Shown piece after piece: positions 33,274 to 41,657 of a stretch of 64,000 nt of DNA. Position 1 is the stretch's first letter. Every line of letters starts with the position of its first letter. A program made the position numbers and the translations under genes. Location: NCBI RefSeq assembly GCF_030246945.1, contig NZ_CP126742.1, positions 310,001-374,000 of the forward strand. Reading direction: 5' to 3'. The notes beneath the pieces are model-generated. The model saw nothing but the letters and a program-made list of their open reading frames with translations, was not told where the DNA came from and made no database searches. Source of the stretch: Microbacterium sp. zg-Y1090. GTDB taxonomy: Bacteria > Actinomycetota > Actinomycetes > Actinomycetales > Microbacteriaceae.

Positions 33274-34440
33274 ATGGGCGCGACTCAGACCGTAGCCGAC
33301 GAGGATTTCCGTGCGGAGATCCGTCGGTGGCTCGAGCTCAACCTCGTCGGGCGCTTCGCCCACCTGCGCGGCAAAGGCGGCTCCGGAAAAGAGCATGAGG
33401 AGTTCGAGGCGCGCCGGGACTGGAACCGCCATATGGCGGACGCCGGCTGGACATGCGTCGCGTGGCCGGAGGAGTTCGGCGGCCGTGGGCTGAGCCTGGC
33501 TCAGCAGGTCATCTTCCATGAGGAGTACGCCAGGGCCGACGCGCCGGCCCGCGTGAACCACCTCGGCGAGGAGCTGCTCGGCCCCACGCTCATCGCACAC
33601 GGCACCCCGGAGCAGCGGGCGCGATTCCTGCCGAAGATCCTCGCCGTCGAGGAACTCTGGTGCCAGGGGTACTCGGAGCCCGGGGCGGGATCGGACCTCG
33701 CGAACGTCGCGACGAAGGCCCTGCGCGAGGGGGACGAGTGGGTCGTCAACGGCCAGAAGGTGTGGACGTCCCTCGCGCAGCAAGCGCAGTGGTGCTTCGT
33801 GATCGCGCGCACCGTGCCGGGGTCCGTCCGCCATGCCGGCCTGTCCTACCTGCTCGTGCCGATGGACCAGCCGGGCGTCGAAGTGCGCCCCATCGTGCAG
33901 CTGACCGGGACGAGCGAGTTCAACGAGGTCTTCTTCGACGACGCCCGCACGGATGCCGACATGGTCGTCGGCGCGGAGGGCGACGGGTTCCGCGTCGCCA
34001 TGGCGACGCTGGGCTTCGAGCGCGGCGTGTCCACCCTCGCCCAGCAGATCGCCTTCCGCCGCGAGCTCGATGCCGTCATCGCGACCGCCCGCCGCACGGG
34101 CGCGGCCGAAGACCCTGTGCTACGGGACCGCCTGGCGAAAGCGCACATGGAGCTGGAGGTGATCCGCCAGCACGCACTGCGCACGCTCGGCGGAGAGCAG
34201 GGCCACCAGGCGTCGGTGGCGAAGCTGCTGTGGTCGCAATGGCACCGCTCGCTGGGTGAACTGGCGATGGCCGTGTCGGGGCCGGAGGGCCTCACAGTCG
34301 GCGACGGCTACGGGTTGACCGACCTGCAGACCCTCTACCTCTTCAGCCGCGCGGACACGCTCTACGGCGGCTCCGACGAGATCCAGCGCAACATCATCGC
34401 CGAGCGCGTGCTCGGCCTACCCCGAGAGGCACGTCCATGA
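33274..34440 (+). CDS. fadE30: Acyl-CoA dehydrogenase, FadE30 (IpdE1)-type
   Basis: A 388-residue acyl-CoA dehydrogenase (mycobacterial FadE30 has 385). Blocks: WPEEFGGRGLSLAQQVIFHEEYARA, QGYSEPGAGSDLANVATKA, NGQKVWTSLAQ and GGSDEIQRNIIAERVLGLPR. In mycobacteria FadE30 with FadE33 forms IpdE1-IpdE2, which dehydrogenates the side chain of the hydroxylated HIP-CoA. The order fadE30-ipdF matches that regulon. ATG at 33274 follows GAGGAGG; stop overlaps the next ATG. Confidence 0.82.
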   Translation: MGATQTVADEDFRAEIRRWLELNLVGRFAHLRGKGGSGKEHEEFEARRDWNRHMADAGWTCVAWPEEFGGRGLSLAQQVIFHEEYARADAPARVNHLGEELLGPTLIAHGTPEQRARFLPKILAVEELWCQGYSEPGAGSDLANVATKALREGDEWVVNGQKVWTSLAQQAQWCFVIARTVPGSVRHAGLSYLLVPMDQPGVEVRPIVQLTGTSEFNEVFFDDARTDADMVVGAEGDGFRVAMATLGFERGVSTLAQQIAFRRELDAVIATARRTGAAEDPVLRDRLAKAHMELEVIRQHALRTLGGEQGHQASVAKLLWSQWHRSLGELAMAVSGPEGLTVGDGYGLTDLQTLYLFSRADTLYGGSDEIQRNIIAERVLGLPREARP

Positions 34441-35228
34441 GCGCGAGCGCACCCCCTCCCTACGTCCCCGGTCACGAGCTCCTCGCGGGCAAGCGGATCG
34501 TCGTCACGGCGGCGGCCGGCGCCGGAATCGGCTCGGCCACGGTCGTGCGCTGCCTCGAGGAGGGGGCGGAGCTGGTCGTCCTCGGCGACACGCACGCGGG
34601 CCGGCTCGCACAGGCGCAGGAGGAGCTGGGTGCGCGTTTCGGTGAGAACCGGGTGCGCACGCGCGTCTGCGACGTGACGAAGGAGGACGACGTCGCCGCC
34701 CTGCTCGACCTCGGCGAGGACGGCGGGCCCATCGACGCGATGATCAACAACGCCGGGCTGGGCGGTTCGGCCTCGATCCTGGAGATGACCGACGAGCAGT
34801 GGGACACGGTACTCGCGGTGACGCTCACGGGCACCTTCCGCTGCGTGCGGGCGGCCGGTCGCCGCATGGTCGCGGCCGGCGGCGGCGGGGTGATCGTCAA
34901 CAACGCCTCCGTCATCGGCTGGCGGGCCCAGCGCGATCAGGCGCACTACGCCGCGGCGAAGGCGGGTGTGATGGCGCTCACGCGCAGCGCCGCGATGGAT
35001 CTCGCCGCGCACGGCATCCGCGTCAACGCCGTGTCACCGAGCCTCGCGATGCATCCGTTCCTCGAGAAGGTCACCTCGCCCGAGCTGCTCGAGCAGCTGA
35101 AGGCGCGGGAGGCGTTCGGGCGGGCTGCCGAGCCGTGGGAGGTCGCGAACGTCATCGTCTTCCTCGCCAGCGGCTATTCGTCCTACATGACGGGCGAAGT
35201 CGTCTCCGTCAGCAGCCAGCACGCGTGA
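34437..35228 (+). CDS. ipdF: IpdF-type SDR, hydroxyacyl-CoA dehydrogenase
   Basis: A 263-residue SDR with a distinctive start LLAGKRIVVTAAAGAGIGSATVVRCLEEGA, matching IpdF (Rv3559c type) rather than ordinary SDRs. Active site NASVIGWRAQRDQAHYAAAK; the C-terminus lacks the usual DGG motif (MTGEVVSVSSQ), also as in IpdF. In the HIP pathway it oxidises the 3-hydroxyacyl-CoA of the side chain. ATG at 34437 overlaps the fadE30 stop (ATGA). Confidence 0.83.
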   Translation: MSASAPPPYVPGHELLAGKRIVVTAAAGAGIGSATVVRCLEEGAELVVLGDTHAGRLAQAQEELGARFGENRVRTRVCDVTKEDDVAALLDLGEDGGPIDAMINNAGLGGSASILEMTDEQWDTVLAVTLTGTFRCVRAAGRRMVAAGGGGVIVNNASVIGWRAQRDQAHYAAAKAGVMALTRSAAMDLAAHGIRVNAVSPSLAMHPFLEKVTSPELLEQLKAREAFGRAAEPWEVANVIVFLASGYSSYMTGEVVSVSSQHA

Positions 35229-35246
35229 GCCCCGAGGAGATCTGAG

Positions 35247-36398
35247 ATGACAACCGCCTACATCGTCGAGGCCGTCCGCACTCCCGTCGGGAAGCGCGGC
35301 GGCTCCCTCGCCGGCATCCACTCCGCCGATCTCGCCGCGCACTCGCTGCGTGCGCTCGTGGAACGTGCGGGCATCGACCCGGGGGCCGTCGACGACGTCA
35401 TCCTCGGCTGCACTGACACCCTCGGCTCGCAGGCGGGCAACATCGCGCGCACGGCGTGGCTCGTCGCCGGGTTCCCGGAGCACGTCCCCGGCGTCACGAT
35501 CGACCGGCAGTGCGGGTCGAGCCAGCAGGCGGTGCACTTCGCGGCGCAGGCCGTGATGAGCGGCACCAACGACCTCGTGATCGCGGGCGGCGTGCAGAAC
35601 ATGTCCGCCATCCCGATCTCGGCCGCGATGGTCGCGGGGGCGGAGTACGGGTTCACCACGCCCTTCGCCGAGTCGCCCGGGTGGCTGGCGCGCTACGGCG
35701 ATCAGGAGATCTCCCAGTTCCGCGCGGCCGAGATGATCGCCGCGCGCTGGGGCATCGGCCGTGAGCAGATGGAGCAGTTCGCGCTGGAGAGTCACCGACG
35801 TGCCGCCGCCGCAGCCGACGAGGGACGGTTCGCCCGGGAGATCGCGCCGATCGCGGGCCTCGCCGCTGACGAAGGCCCGCGCCGCGACACGTCGCTGGAG
35901 CGGATGGCCGGCCTGCCCGTGCTGGTGGAGGGAGGGCGGATCACCGCCGCCGTCGCCTCGCAGCTTTCCGATGCCTCCAGCGCGGTGCTGGTTGCCTCGG
36001 AGCGGGCGGTGCAGGCGCACGGGCTGACCCCGCGTGCCCGCGTGCATCATCTTTCGGTGCGCGGCGCGGATCCGGCGTGGATGCTCACCGCTCCCATCCC
36101 GGCCACCGCCCACGCCCTGGACAAGGCGGGGATGACCGTCGACGACATCGACCTGTTCGAGGTGAACGAGGCGTTCGCGTCGGTCGTGCTGGCGTGGATG
36201 CAGGAGACCGGCGTCGAGCGCGAGCGGGTGAACGTCAACGGGGGTGGGATCGCCCTGGGTCACCCCATCGGAGCGACCGGGACGCGCCTGATGACGACGA
36301 TGCTGCACGAGCTGGAGCGCACCGGAGGCCGCTACGGACTGCAGACGATGTGCGAGGGCGGCGGCGTCGCGAACGTCACCATCATCGAGCGGCTCTGA
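35247..36398 (+). CDS. fadA6: FadA6-type thiolase
   Basis: A thiolase of 383 residues (mycobacterial FadA6 has 386): Cys89 in DRQCGSSQQAV, His in GGGIALGHPIGATG and Cys in MCEGGG. FadA6 thiolyses the ring-opened 6-methyl-3,7-dioxodecanedioyl-CoA. Located directly after fadE30-ipdF and facing ipdC-ipdB-ipdA-echA20, 12 bp from ipdC, which is the expected context. ATG at 35247 follows GAGGAG. Confidence 0.85.
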   Translation: MTTAYIVEAVRTPVGKRGGSLAGIHSADLAAHSLRALVERAGIDPGAVDDVILGCTDTLGSQAGNIARTAWLVAGFPEHVPGVTIDRQCGSSQQAVHFAAQAVMSGTNDLVIAGGVQNMSAIPISAAMVAGAEYGFTTPFAESPGWLARYGDQEISQFRAAEMIAARWGIGREQMEQFALESHRRAAAAADEGRFAREIAPIAGLAADEGPRRDTSLERMAGLPVLVEGGRITAAVASQLSDASSAVLVASERAVQAHGLTPRARVHHLSVRGADPAWMLTAPIPATAHALDKAGMTVDDIDLFEVNEAFASVVLAWMQETGVERERVNVNGGGIALGHPIGATGTRLMTTMLHELERTGGRYGLQTMCEGGGVANVTIIERL

Positions 36399-36410
36399 CG
36401 CCGCCGCGGC

Positions 36411-37484
36411 TCACGCGATGACGCGAGCCGCGGCCGCGCGCAGGTGGTGGACCGCGTCGCGCACGATGCGGTCCACCAGCTCCTCGCAGCTGGGCAGGTC
36501 GTCGATGAGCCCCACGACCTGGCCGGCGGCGAGCATGCCGGCGCGGGTGTCGCCGTCCACGAGGCCGGCCTTGAGCAGCATGGGGGTGTTGGCGGCCTGG
36601 GCCATCTGGGTCCAGCTGCGCTCGCCCGCCTTGCGCATCGCCAGTCCGTCACCGATCAGCGCGCGCCAGGTGAGTCCCGACATGCGCTTGAACGCGAGCG
36701 AGCGCTTCAGAGTCGGCAGCAGCCGACCCACAGCTCCACGGCTCTCGAGCTGCTCGATGTACTCCGTGCGCAGGAGGCGATGCGGCATCCCGTCGGCCTT
36801 CGTGGTCACCACCGTGCCGTCGAGCCCGAAGCCGAGATAGCGCTGCTTGATGGCATCGGGGACGGAGCTGTCGCTGGTGAGCAGGAAGCGCGTGCCCATG
36901 CCCACGCCCACCGCGCCGTACGCGAGCGCTGCCGCGAGTCCGCGGCCGTCGTGGAACCCGCCGGCGGCGATCACCGGGATGTCCACGGCCGACACCACCG
37001 AGGGGAGCAGGATCGACGTCGGCACGGCGCCGGTGTGGCCGCCGCCTTCGCCGCCCTGGACCATCACCGCATCGGCACCCCAGGAGGCCACCTTCTCGGC
37101 GTGGCGCACGGCCCCGATCGAGGGGATGACGACGATGCCGTTGTCCTTGAGCCGGTCGATCAGCTCCCGCCTGGGCGCCAGCGCGAAGCTCGCGACCTTC
37201 ACCTGGTGGCGGATGAGCAGCTCCACGCGCTCGGCGGCGTCGCCGGCGTCGGCGCGCAGATTCACACCGAAAGGCCGGGAGGTGCGCTCCTTGACCTCGA
37301 TGATCTGGGCCTCCAGCTCCTGCGCGGTCATGGTGGCCGACGCCAGGATGCCGAGCGCGCCGGCCTCGGCGGATGCCGACACCAGGCGTGCGCCGGCGAC
37401 CCAGCCCATTCCCGTCTGGACGATCGGGTGATCGACCCCCGTCAGTTCGGTGAGCGCCGTGGAGATCATCGGGGTGGTCGTCAT
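36411..37484 (-). CDS. ipdC: IpdC-type flavin oxidoreductase (nitronate monooxygenase family)
   Basis: A 357-residue TIM-barrel flavoprotein of the 2-nitropropane dioxygenase family: start DHPIVQTGMGWVAGARLVSA, QGGEGGGHTG and IPVIAAGGFHDGRGLAAALAYGAVGVGMGTRF. The neighbourhood with ipdAB and echA20 marks it as IpdC (Rv3553 type), a flavin enzyme needed between HIP-CoA side-chain oxidation and ring opening, rather than a nitronate detoxifier. ATG at 37484 overlaps the ipdB stop. Confidence 0.85.
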   Translation of the reverse strand: MTTTPMISTALTELTGVDHPIVQTGMGWVAGARLVSASAEAGALGILASATMTAQELEAQIIEVKERTSRPFGVNLRADAGDAAERVELLIRHQVKVASFALAPRRELIDRLKDNGIVVIPSIGAVRHAEKVASWGADAVMVQGGEGGGHTGAVPTSILLPSVVSAVDIPVIAAGGFHDGRGLAAALAYGAVGVGMGTRFLLTSDSSVPDAIKQRYLGFGLDGTVVTTKADGMPHRLLRTEYIEQLESRGAVGRLLPTLKRSLAFKRMSGLTWRALIGDGLAMRKAGERSWTQMAQAANTPMLLKAGLVDGDTRAGMLAAGQVVGLIDDLPSCEELVDRIVRDAVHHLRAAAARVIA

Positions 37485-38233
37485 GCGGGTACCTCTCGGT
37501 ATCGAAGGCCGCGGGGGTCGATCCGGGTGCGGATCAGGTCGCGCTCTTCGCGGGTGGGAAGACGGGTGTCGGGGATGTCGGCGGGCAGGTGAAGCGCGAA
37601 TCCGGTCGCCGCGACGACCTCGTCGACGGTCACGCCCGGGTGGGTGCTGACGAGCGCCATCGTGCCGCCGGCGCCCGACAGGTCGAGGACGGCGAGGTTC
37701 GTGACCACGCGGCGCAGGTCCTGGTGGCGGGACGCCCCGGTCGCCGCCGCGCGCGCGGGCCCGACCCCGGTGACGACGTCGACCTGCTCGACGAAGACCC
37801 GCGTGCTGTGCCGCGCCACCCAGTAGCTCGTGGCGTGGTTCACGGTGTTCGTCGCTGCGGCGCGCGCGCCCAGCAGCTGACGAGTCGGGCGGTCGCGGTC
37901 GCCGATCGCCGAGAGGTTCTGATTGCCGTGGCGATCGAGCTGCGCCGCGCCCATGACGACGTGGCGGCGTCCTCGCGCGATGAGCTCGAACAGCTCCCGG
38001 TACGGGAAGAGGCACTCCAGCTCCCGGAAGGGCTCGTCCACGGCGGGCGTGTCGGCGTAGAGCCCGGCCTCACCGTCGCTGAGCAGCAGGTCGGGAGCGT
38101 GCGTGAGGCGCGCCAGCCGCGCCCCGATCGACGGGATCACGCCGATGGGGCTGGCCAGGATCGTGCCGCTGTTTCGGAAGAGGTCGCTGCAGGCCGTCGC
38201 GGCCACCTCGGCCCGGGTCGTCGGCGCGGTCAC
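37481..38233 (-). CDS. ipdB: IpdB-type CoA-transferase-fold subunit, copy 2
   Basis: A 250-residue paralogue of the protein at 24631, clearly diverged: IGVIPSIGARLARLTHAPDLLLSDGEA, VVMGAAQLDRHGNQNLSAIGDRDRPTRQLLGAR, VVTNLAVLDL. GTG at 38233 overlaps the ipdA stop (GTGA). It sits in the operon echA20-ipdA-ipdB-ipdC, the classical order, so this pair is the better candidate for the true HIP-pathway IpdAB. Confidence 0.87.
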   Translation of the reverse strand: MTAPTTRAEVAATACSDLFRNSGTILASPIGVIPSIGARLARLTHAPDLLLSDGEAGLYADTPAVDEPFRELECLFPYRELFELIARGRRHVVMGAAQLDRHGNQNLSAIGDRDRPTRQLLGARAAATNTVNHATSYWVARHSTRVFVEQVDVVTGVGPARAAATGASRHQDLRRVVTNLAVLDLSGAGGTMALVSTHPGVTVDEVVAATGFALHLPADIPDTRLPTREERDLIRTRIDPRGLRYREVPA

Positions 38234-39093
38234 CGCGCTTCCTCCCGGTGGAAGGCGCTCACCGCGAGCCGGTAGGCGTCGTCGTCGACGTCGATGAAGC
38301 GCTCCCGGAACGCCCGCCAGTGTTCAGGGGAGGCTGCGGCGTCCGCATACGCGCGCTGCAGGCGCTCGTCGCGGGGCGCATGCGGGGGATGGGCGGTGAA
38401 CCCGGCACCGCCGGGCAGCTCGACGACGACGTCCGTGAGGGTGCGGTTGAGCATGGCCGTGGTCGGAGGGGCGTCCCACAGCAGGTCCGCCGTGGGCACG
38501 ATGCGCTCCGCGCTCACGATCGTCTTCGCCGCCGCGCCGGCGAACAGGTCGTCGAAGAAGAGGTCCGGTCCGGTGCACACCGCGTTGCCCGCCGTGTCGG
38601 CGCGGTCCAGGTGCAGCAGTGCCACGTCGAGCGTGATCGCGGGCATCGCCACCAGCTCCTCGCCGTCGGCGTACGGGGAGACGACGGTGCGGATCCCGCG
38701 GTTGCGCGTCACGGCATCCGACCCTGCGCCCGCCCGGGTCACCTCGAACGGCAGGCGACGCGCCGCGGCGCGGAGCCCGGCGACGAGCATCGCCTCGTCG
38801 AGCTCCACGGTGCGGATGCGCCCCGCCTCGCGGGCGGCAGCGAAATGCGGATCGATGCCGATCGAGTCGAGGCTGACGAAGCCGTGCACCACCGTCGACA
38901 CCTGTCCCGTCGCGCACAGCATGCCCACGTCCGGGCCGCCGAAGCTGACCACCGTGAGGTCGCGGGCGCCGGAGCGCACCACCGCCCGCACCAGGCCGAG
39001 GGGCTTGCGTCGGGAGCCCCAGCCGCCGATGCCGATGGTGGCGCCGTCGTCGATGTGAGCGGCGACCTCGGCGGCGCGGGCGAGCGCGCTCAT
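38230..39093 (-). CDS. ipdA: IpdA-type CoA-transferase-fold subunit, copy 2
   Basis: A 287-residue paralogue of the protein at 25380, with GIGGWGSRRKPLGLVRAVVR, SFGGPDVGMLC and ELDEAMLVAGLRAAARR, where Glu100 corresponds to Glu102 of copy 1. Together with the next gene it would open the six-membered ring of COCHEA-CoA. ATG at 39093 overlaps the echA20 stop (ATGA). Confidence 0.87.
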   Translation of the reverse strand: MSALARAAEVAAHIDDGATIGIGGWGSRRKPLGLVRAVVRSGARDLTVVSFGGPDVGMLCATGQVSTVVHGFVSLDSIGIDPHFAAAREAGRIRTVELDEAMLVAGLRAAARRLPFEVTRAGAGSDAVTRNRGIRTVVSPYADGEELVAMPAITLDVALLHLDRADTAGNAVCTGPDLFFDDLFAGAAAKTIVSAERIVPTADLLWDAPPTTAMLNRTLTDVVVELPGGAGFTAHPPHAPRDERLQRAYADAAASPEHWRAFRERFIDVDDDAYRLAVSAFHREEAR

Positions 39094-39848
39094 GCGGTCG
39101 GCGATCCCCCCGATGCGACGAACTCGTCGCGGTGCGCGTCGGCGACGCCCGCCAGGTTGAGCTCGAACGTGTACCCCTGCTCGTGGCGGTAGCTGCGGTT
39201 GACGTCGATCGGGTCGATGCCGTTGAGCGCCTCCTTCGCCGCTCGGATGACGCGCGGGTCCTTCGCCGCGATCTCGGCGGCGAACGCGACGGCGGCGTCG
39301 GTCAGCTCGGCGGCCGGGACCACCGCGGTGACCGAGCCGAATTCCGCCAGTCGCTGCGCCGTGACGGTGCGGCTGGTGTAGTACATGGACCGCAGCATGT
39401 GGTGGGGCACGAGGCGGGAGAGGTGCGTGGCGGCGCCGAGGGCGCCGCGGTCGACCTCGGGCACGCCGAAGTAGGCGTCGTCGGCGGCGATGATGACATC
39501 GCTGTTGCCCACCAGGCCCACTCCGCCTCCGAGGCAGAAGCCGTTGACGGCGGAGACGACCGGCGCGGCGCACTCGTAAATGGCCTTGAACGCCTCATAG
39601 CATCCGCGGTTGGCGCCGAGGATCCCGGAGAACCCCTCGATGCGCTGCATCTCCTTGATGTCCACGCCGGCGTTGAAGCCGCGCCCTTCCGCCCTCAGGA
39701 CCACGGCTCGCGTGGCATCGTCGGCGGATGCCTCGCGCATCGCCGCGGCCACGTCGAACCAGCCTTGCACCGGCAGGGCGTTCACCGGAGGGTAGGACAT
39801 CGTGATGACGCGCACGCCGTCGGGCCGCACCTCGGAACTCAGGGACAT
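39090..39848 (-). CDS. echA20: EchA20-type crotonase (ring hydrolase)
   Basis: A 252-residue crotonase: YPPVNALPVQGWFDVA, oxyanion segment GFNAGVDIKEMQ, NGFCLGGGVGLVGNSDVIIAADDAYFGVPEVDRG. EchA20 hydrolyses the five-membered D ring of the bicyclic HIEC-CoA. ATG at 39848 is chosen because the TAGGTT -10 box at 39860-39865 (minus strand) puts the transcript start about 5 nt before it; the GTG at 39857 would lie upstream of that start. First gene of the operon with ipdA, ipdB and ipdC. Confidence 0.83.
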   Translation of the reverse strand: MSLSSEVRPDGVRVITMSYPPVNALPVQGWFDVAAAMREASADDATRAVVLRAEGRGFNAGVDIKEMQRIEGFSGILGANRGCYEAFKAIYECAAPVVSAVNGFCLGGGVGLVGNSDVIIAADDAYFGVPEVDRGALGAATHLSRLVPHHMLRSMYYTSRTVTAQRLAEFGSVTAVVPAAELTDAAVAFAAEIAAKDPRVIRAAKEALNGIDPIDVNRSYRHEQGYTFELNLAGVADAHRDEFVASGGSPTA

Positions 39849-39857
39849 CGTCGCCAC

Positions 39858-39877
39858 CTAACCTAACGTTTGCTCTG
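39858..39877. promoter_or_regulatory. Degenerate KstR2-type operator, site 11
   Basis: CTAACCTAACGTTTGCTCTG. It has the same left half as site 2, including the TAGGTT box of echA20 on the minus strand, with a poor right half. First of three sites in 77 bp. Confidence 0.45.
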
Positions 39878-39880
39878 CAC

Positions 39881-39900
39881 CCTAACACTTGCTTGGTTGT
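39881..39900. promoter_or_regulatory. KstR2-type operator, site 12
   Basis: CCTAACACTTGCTTGGTTGT, about 16-17 of 20. Middle of the triple cluster between echA20 and the SDR-MaoC operon. Confidence 0.65.
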
Positions 39901-39914
39901 CTGTGAAGAGTTTA

Positions 39915-39934
39915 CCTAGCAATTGCTTGGTTGG
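39915..39934. promoter_or_regulatory. KstR2-type operator, site 13
   Basis: CCTAGCAATTGCTTGGTTGG, about 18 of 20. It ends one base before a TATGGT -10 box (39935-39940) of the rightward SDR operon, so it lies between the -35 and -10 regions. Confidence 0.72.
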
Positions 39935-39975
39935 TATGGTGGTGTCTGCATTGTGCTGTCTCAAAGGAGAGTCGA

Positions 39976-40878
39976 ATGACCGGAATACTCGAGGGCCGGG
40001 TCGCCATCGTCACGGGCGCCGGGCGCGGGCTCGGGCGCGAGCACGCGCTGGAGCTGGCACGGCAGGGAGCGCGGGTCGTGGTCAACGACCTCGGAACGTC
40101 GCTCGACGGCGACGGCGTCTCCACCGGTCCCGCCCAGGACGTCGTCGACGTCATCCGCTCGGAGGGCGGCGTCGCCATCGCGAACGGGTCCGACATCGCG
40201 GACTACGCCCAGGCGGGCGAGCTCGTGGCGCAGGCGATCGCCGAGTTCGGCCGGCTCGACATCCTCGTCAACAACGCCGGATTCGTCCGCGATCGCATGA
40301 TCGTGAACGCGGAGGAGGACGAGTGGGATGCCGTCATCCGCGTGCACCTCAAGGGTCACTTCGCCCCGCTTCGGCACGCGAGCGCGTACTGGCGCGCAGA
40401 GGCGAAGGACGGGCGGATGCCGTCCGCGCGCGTCATCAACACCTCCTCCGGCGCCGGGCTGCAGGGGAGCGTCGGACAGGCCGCGTACTCGGCGGCGAAG
40501 GGCGGAATCGCCTCGCTCACGCTCGTCGCGGCACAGGAGCTCGCCCGGTACGGGGTGTCGGTCAACGCCATCGCGCCGTCCGCGCGCACGCGCATGACCG
40601 AGGGAGTCTTCGCGGCGGAGATGGCCGCGCCGGAGGACGGCTTCGACCGCATGGATCCCGCGAACGTCTCGCCCGTGGTGGCGTGGCTGGCCAGCGCCGA
40701 TTGCTCCATCACGGGCCGTGTGCTCGAGATCGAGGGCGGACGCATCTGCCTCGAGGAAGGCTGGCGCCACGGGCCGGTTCGCGACGTCGACCGACGCTGG
40801 CGTGCCGCCGAGGTCGGCGACGCCGTGCGGGCGATGGTGGCCGAGGCCGCTGCGCCAGAGCCGGTGTACGGCGCATGA
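39976..40878 (+). CDS. SDR family oxidoreductase (Rv3548c-like/MFE-2 dehydrogenase type)
   Basis: A 300-residue SDR with GRVAIVTGAGRGLGREHALELARQGARVVVNDLG, a start typical of peroxisomal multifunctional-enzyme-type dehydrogenases and of the long SDR next to echA20 in the KstR2 regulon. Active site TSSGAGLQGSVGQAAYSAAK. The extra C-terminal ~40 residues are usual for that group. ATG at 39976 follows AAAGGAGA. Its stop overlaps the MaoC gene, so a hydratase-dehydrogenase pair is likely. Confidence 0.83.
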   Translation: MTGILEGRVAIVTGAGRGLGREHALELARQGARVVVNDLGTSLDGDGVSTGPAQDVVDVIRSEGGVAIANGSDIADYAQAGELVAQAIAEFGRLDILVNNAGFVRDRMIVNAEEDEWDAVIRVHLKGHFAPLRHASAYWRAEAKDGRMPSARVINTSSGAGLQGSVGQAAYSAAKGGIASLTLVAAQELARYGVSVNAIAPSARTRMTEGVFAAEMAAPEDGFDRMDPANVSPVVAWLASADCSITGRVLEIEGGRICLEEGWRHGPVRDVDRRWRAAEVGDAVRAMVAEAAAPEPVYGA

Positions 40879-41657
40879 GCGCCGCTGAGTGGGCGGGGCG
40901 GGAGCTGGGCACCCGCACCGTGGGCTACGACGCGGACGACGCGATCCTCTACGCGCTCGCCGTCGGCGCCTCCGCGGACGACCTCGACCTGGTATTCGAG
41001 GACCGGCTGCGGGTTCTCCCCACGTTCGGACTGACCCTGGCGCAGTGGGCGCCCGACGTGCTGGCGGATGCCGGGGCATTCGACGATCGTGCCCTGCACG
41101 GGACGCAGACGCTGGTGGTGCACCGTCCCCTTCCGGCCGCCGGCGAGCTGCGGCTGGCGGCGCGGGTCGGCGAGGTGTGGGACAAGGGCAGCGCCGCCGT
41201 CTTCGAGGTGATCGTGGAATGCGCGGAGTTCACGGCGACCTGGGCCCTGTTCGCGCCCGGGTTCGGGGGCTTCGGTGGCGAGCGCGGGCCTTCACGGGCC
41301 GCGGCCGATGCCGCCGGGGAACCGCGGCGGAGCCTGCTGCGCACGTTCCCGGCTCAGGCCGCGTTGTACCGGCTGACGGGGGACAAGCACCACATCCACA
41401 TCGACCCTGCGGCATCCGCCCGCATCGGCCAGCCGAAGCCGATCCTGCAGGGACTGTGCACCCTCGCTGCCGCGACACTCGAGGTCGCTCGGCTGCGCGA
41501 CGCCCACCCTGCCGACCTGGTGCGGCTCGAGGGACGGTTCAGCGGAGCGGTCGTTCCCGGGGACGTGCTCGACGTGCGCCTGTGGGACGACGGCCGGTTC
41601 CAGCTGGACCACGACGGTCGCGCGGTGCTGACCGACGCGCGGGCGGACTTCGCGTGA
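40875..41657 (+). CDS. MaoC-like enoyl-CoA hydratase 2
   Basis: A double-hotdog protein of 260 residues. The first half is degenerate (RELGTRTVGYDADDAILYALAVG), the second carries the hydratase-2 motif as YRLTGDKHHIHIDP, where the usual Asn-Pro is His-His; the Asp and the last His of the dyad are kept. It would hydrate a 2-enoyl-CoA to the (R)-3-hydroxyacyl-CoA, for the SDR upstream to oxidise. ATG at 40875 overlaps the SDR stop. Confidence 0.83.
   Translation: MSAAEWAGRELGTRTVGYDADDAILYALAVGASADDLDLVFEDRLRVLPTFGLTLAQWAPDVLADAGAFDDRALHGTQTLVVHRPLPAAGELRLAARVGEVWDKGSAAVFEVIVECAEFTATWALFAPGFGGFGGERGPSRAAADAAGEPRRSLLRTFPAQAALYRLTGDKHHIHIDPAASARIGQPKPILQGLCTLAAATLEVARLRDAHPADLVRLEGRFSGAVVPGDVLDVRLWDDGRFQLDHDGRAVLTDARADFA

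Noticed and set aside
36411..37484. Nitronate monooxygenase as the function of this gene
   Set aside because: The fold is the same, but the operon with ipdA, ipdB and echA20 makes IpdC far more likely.
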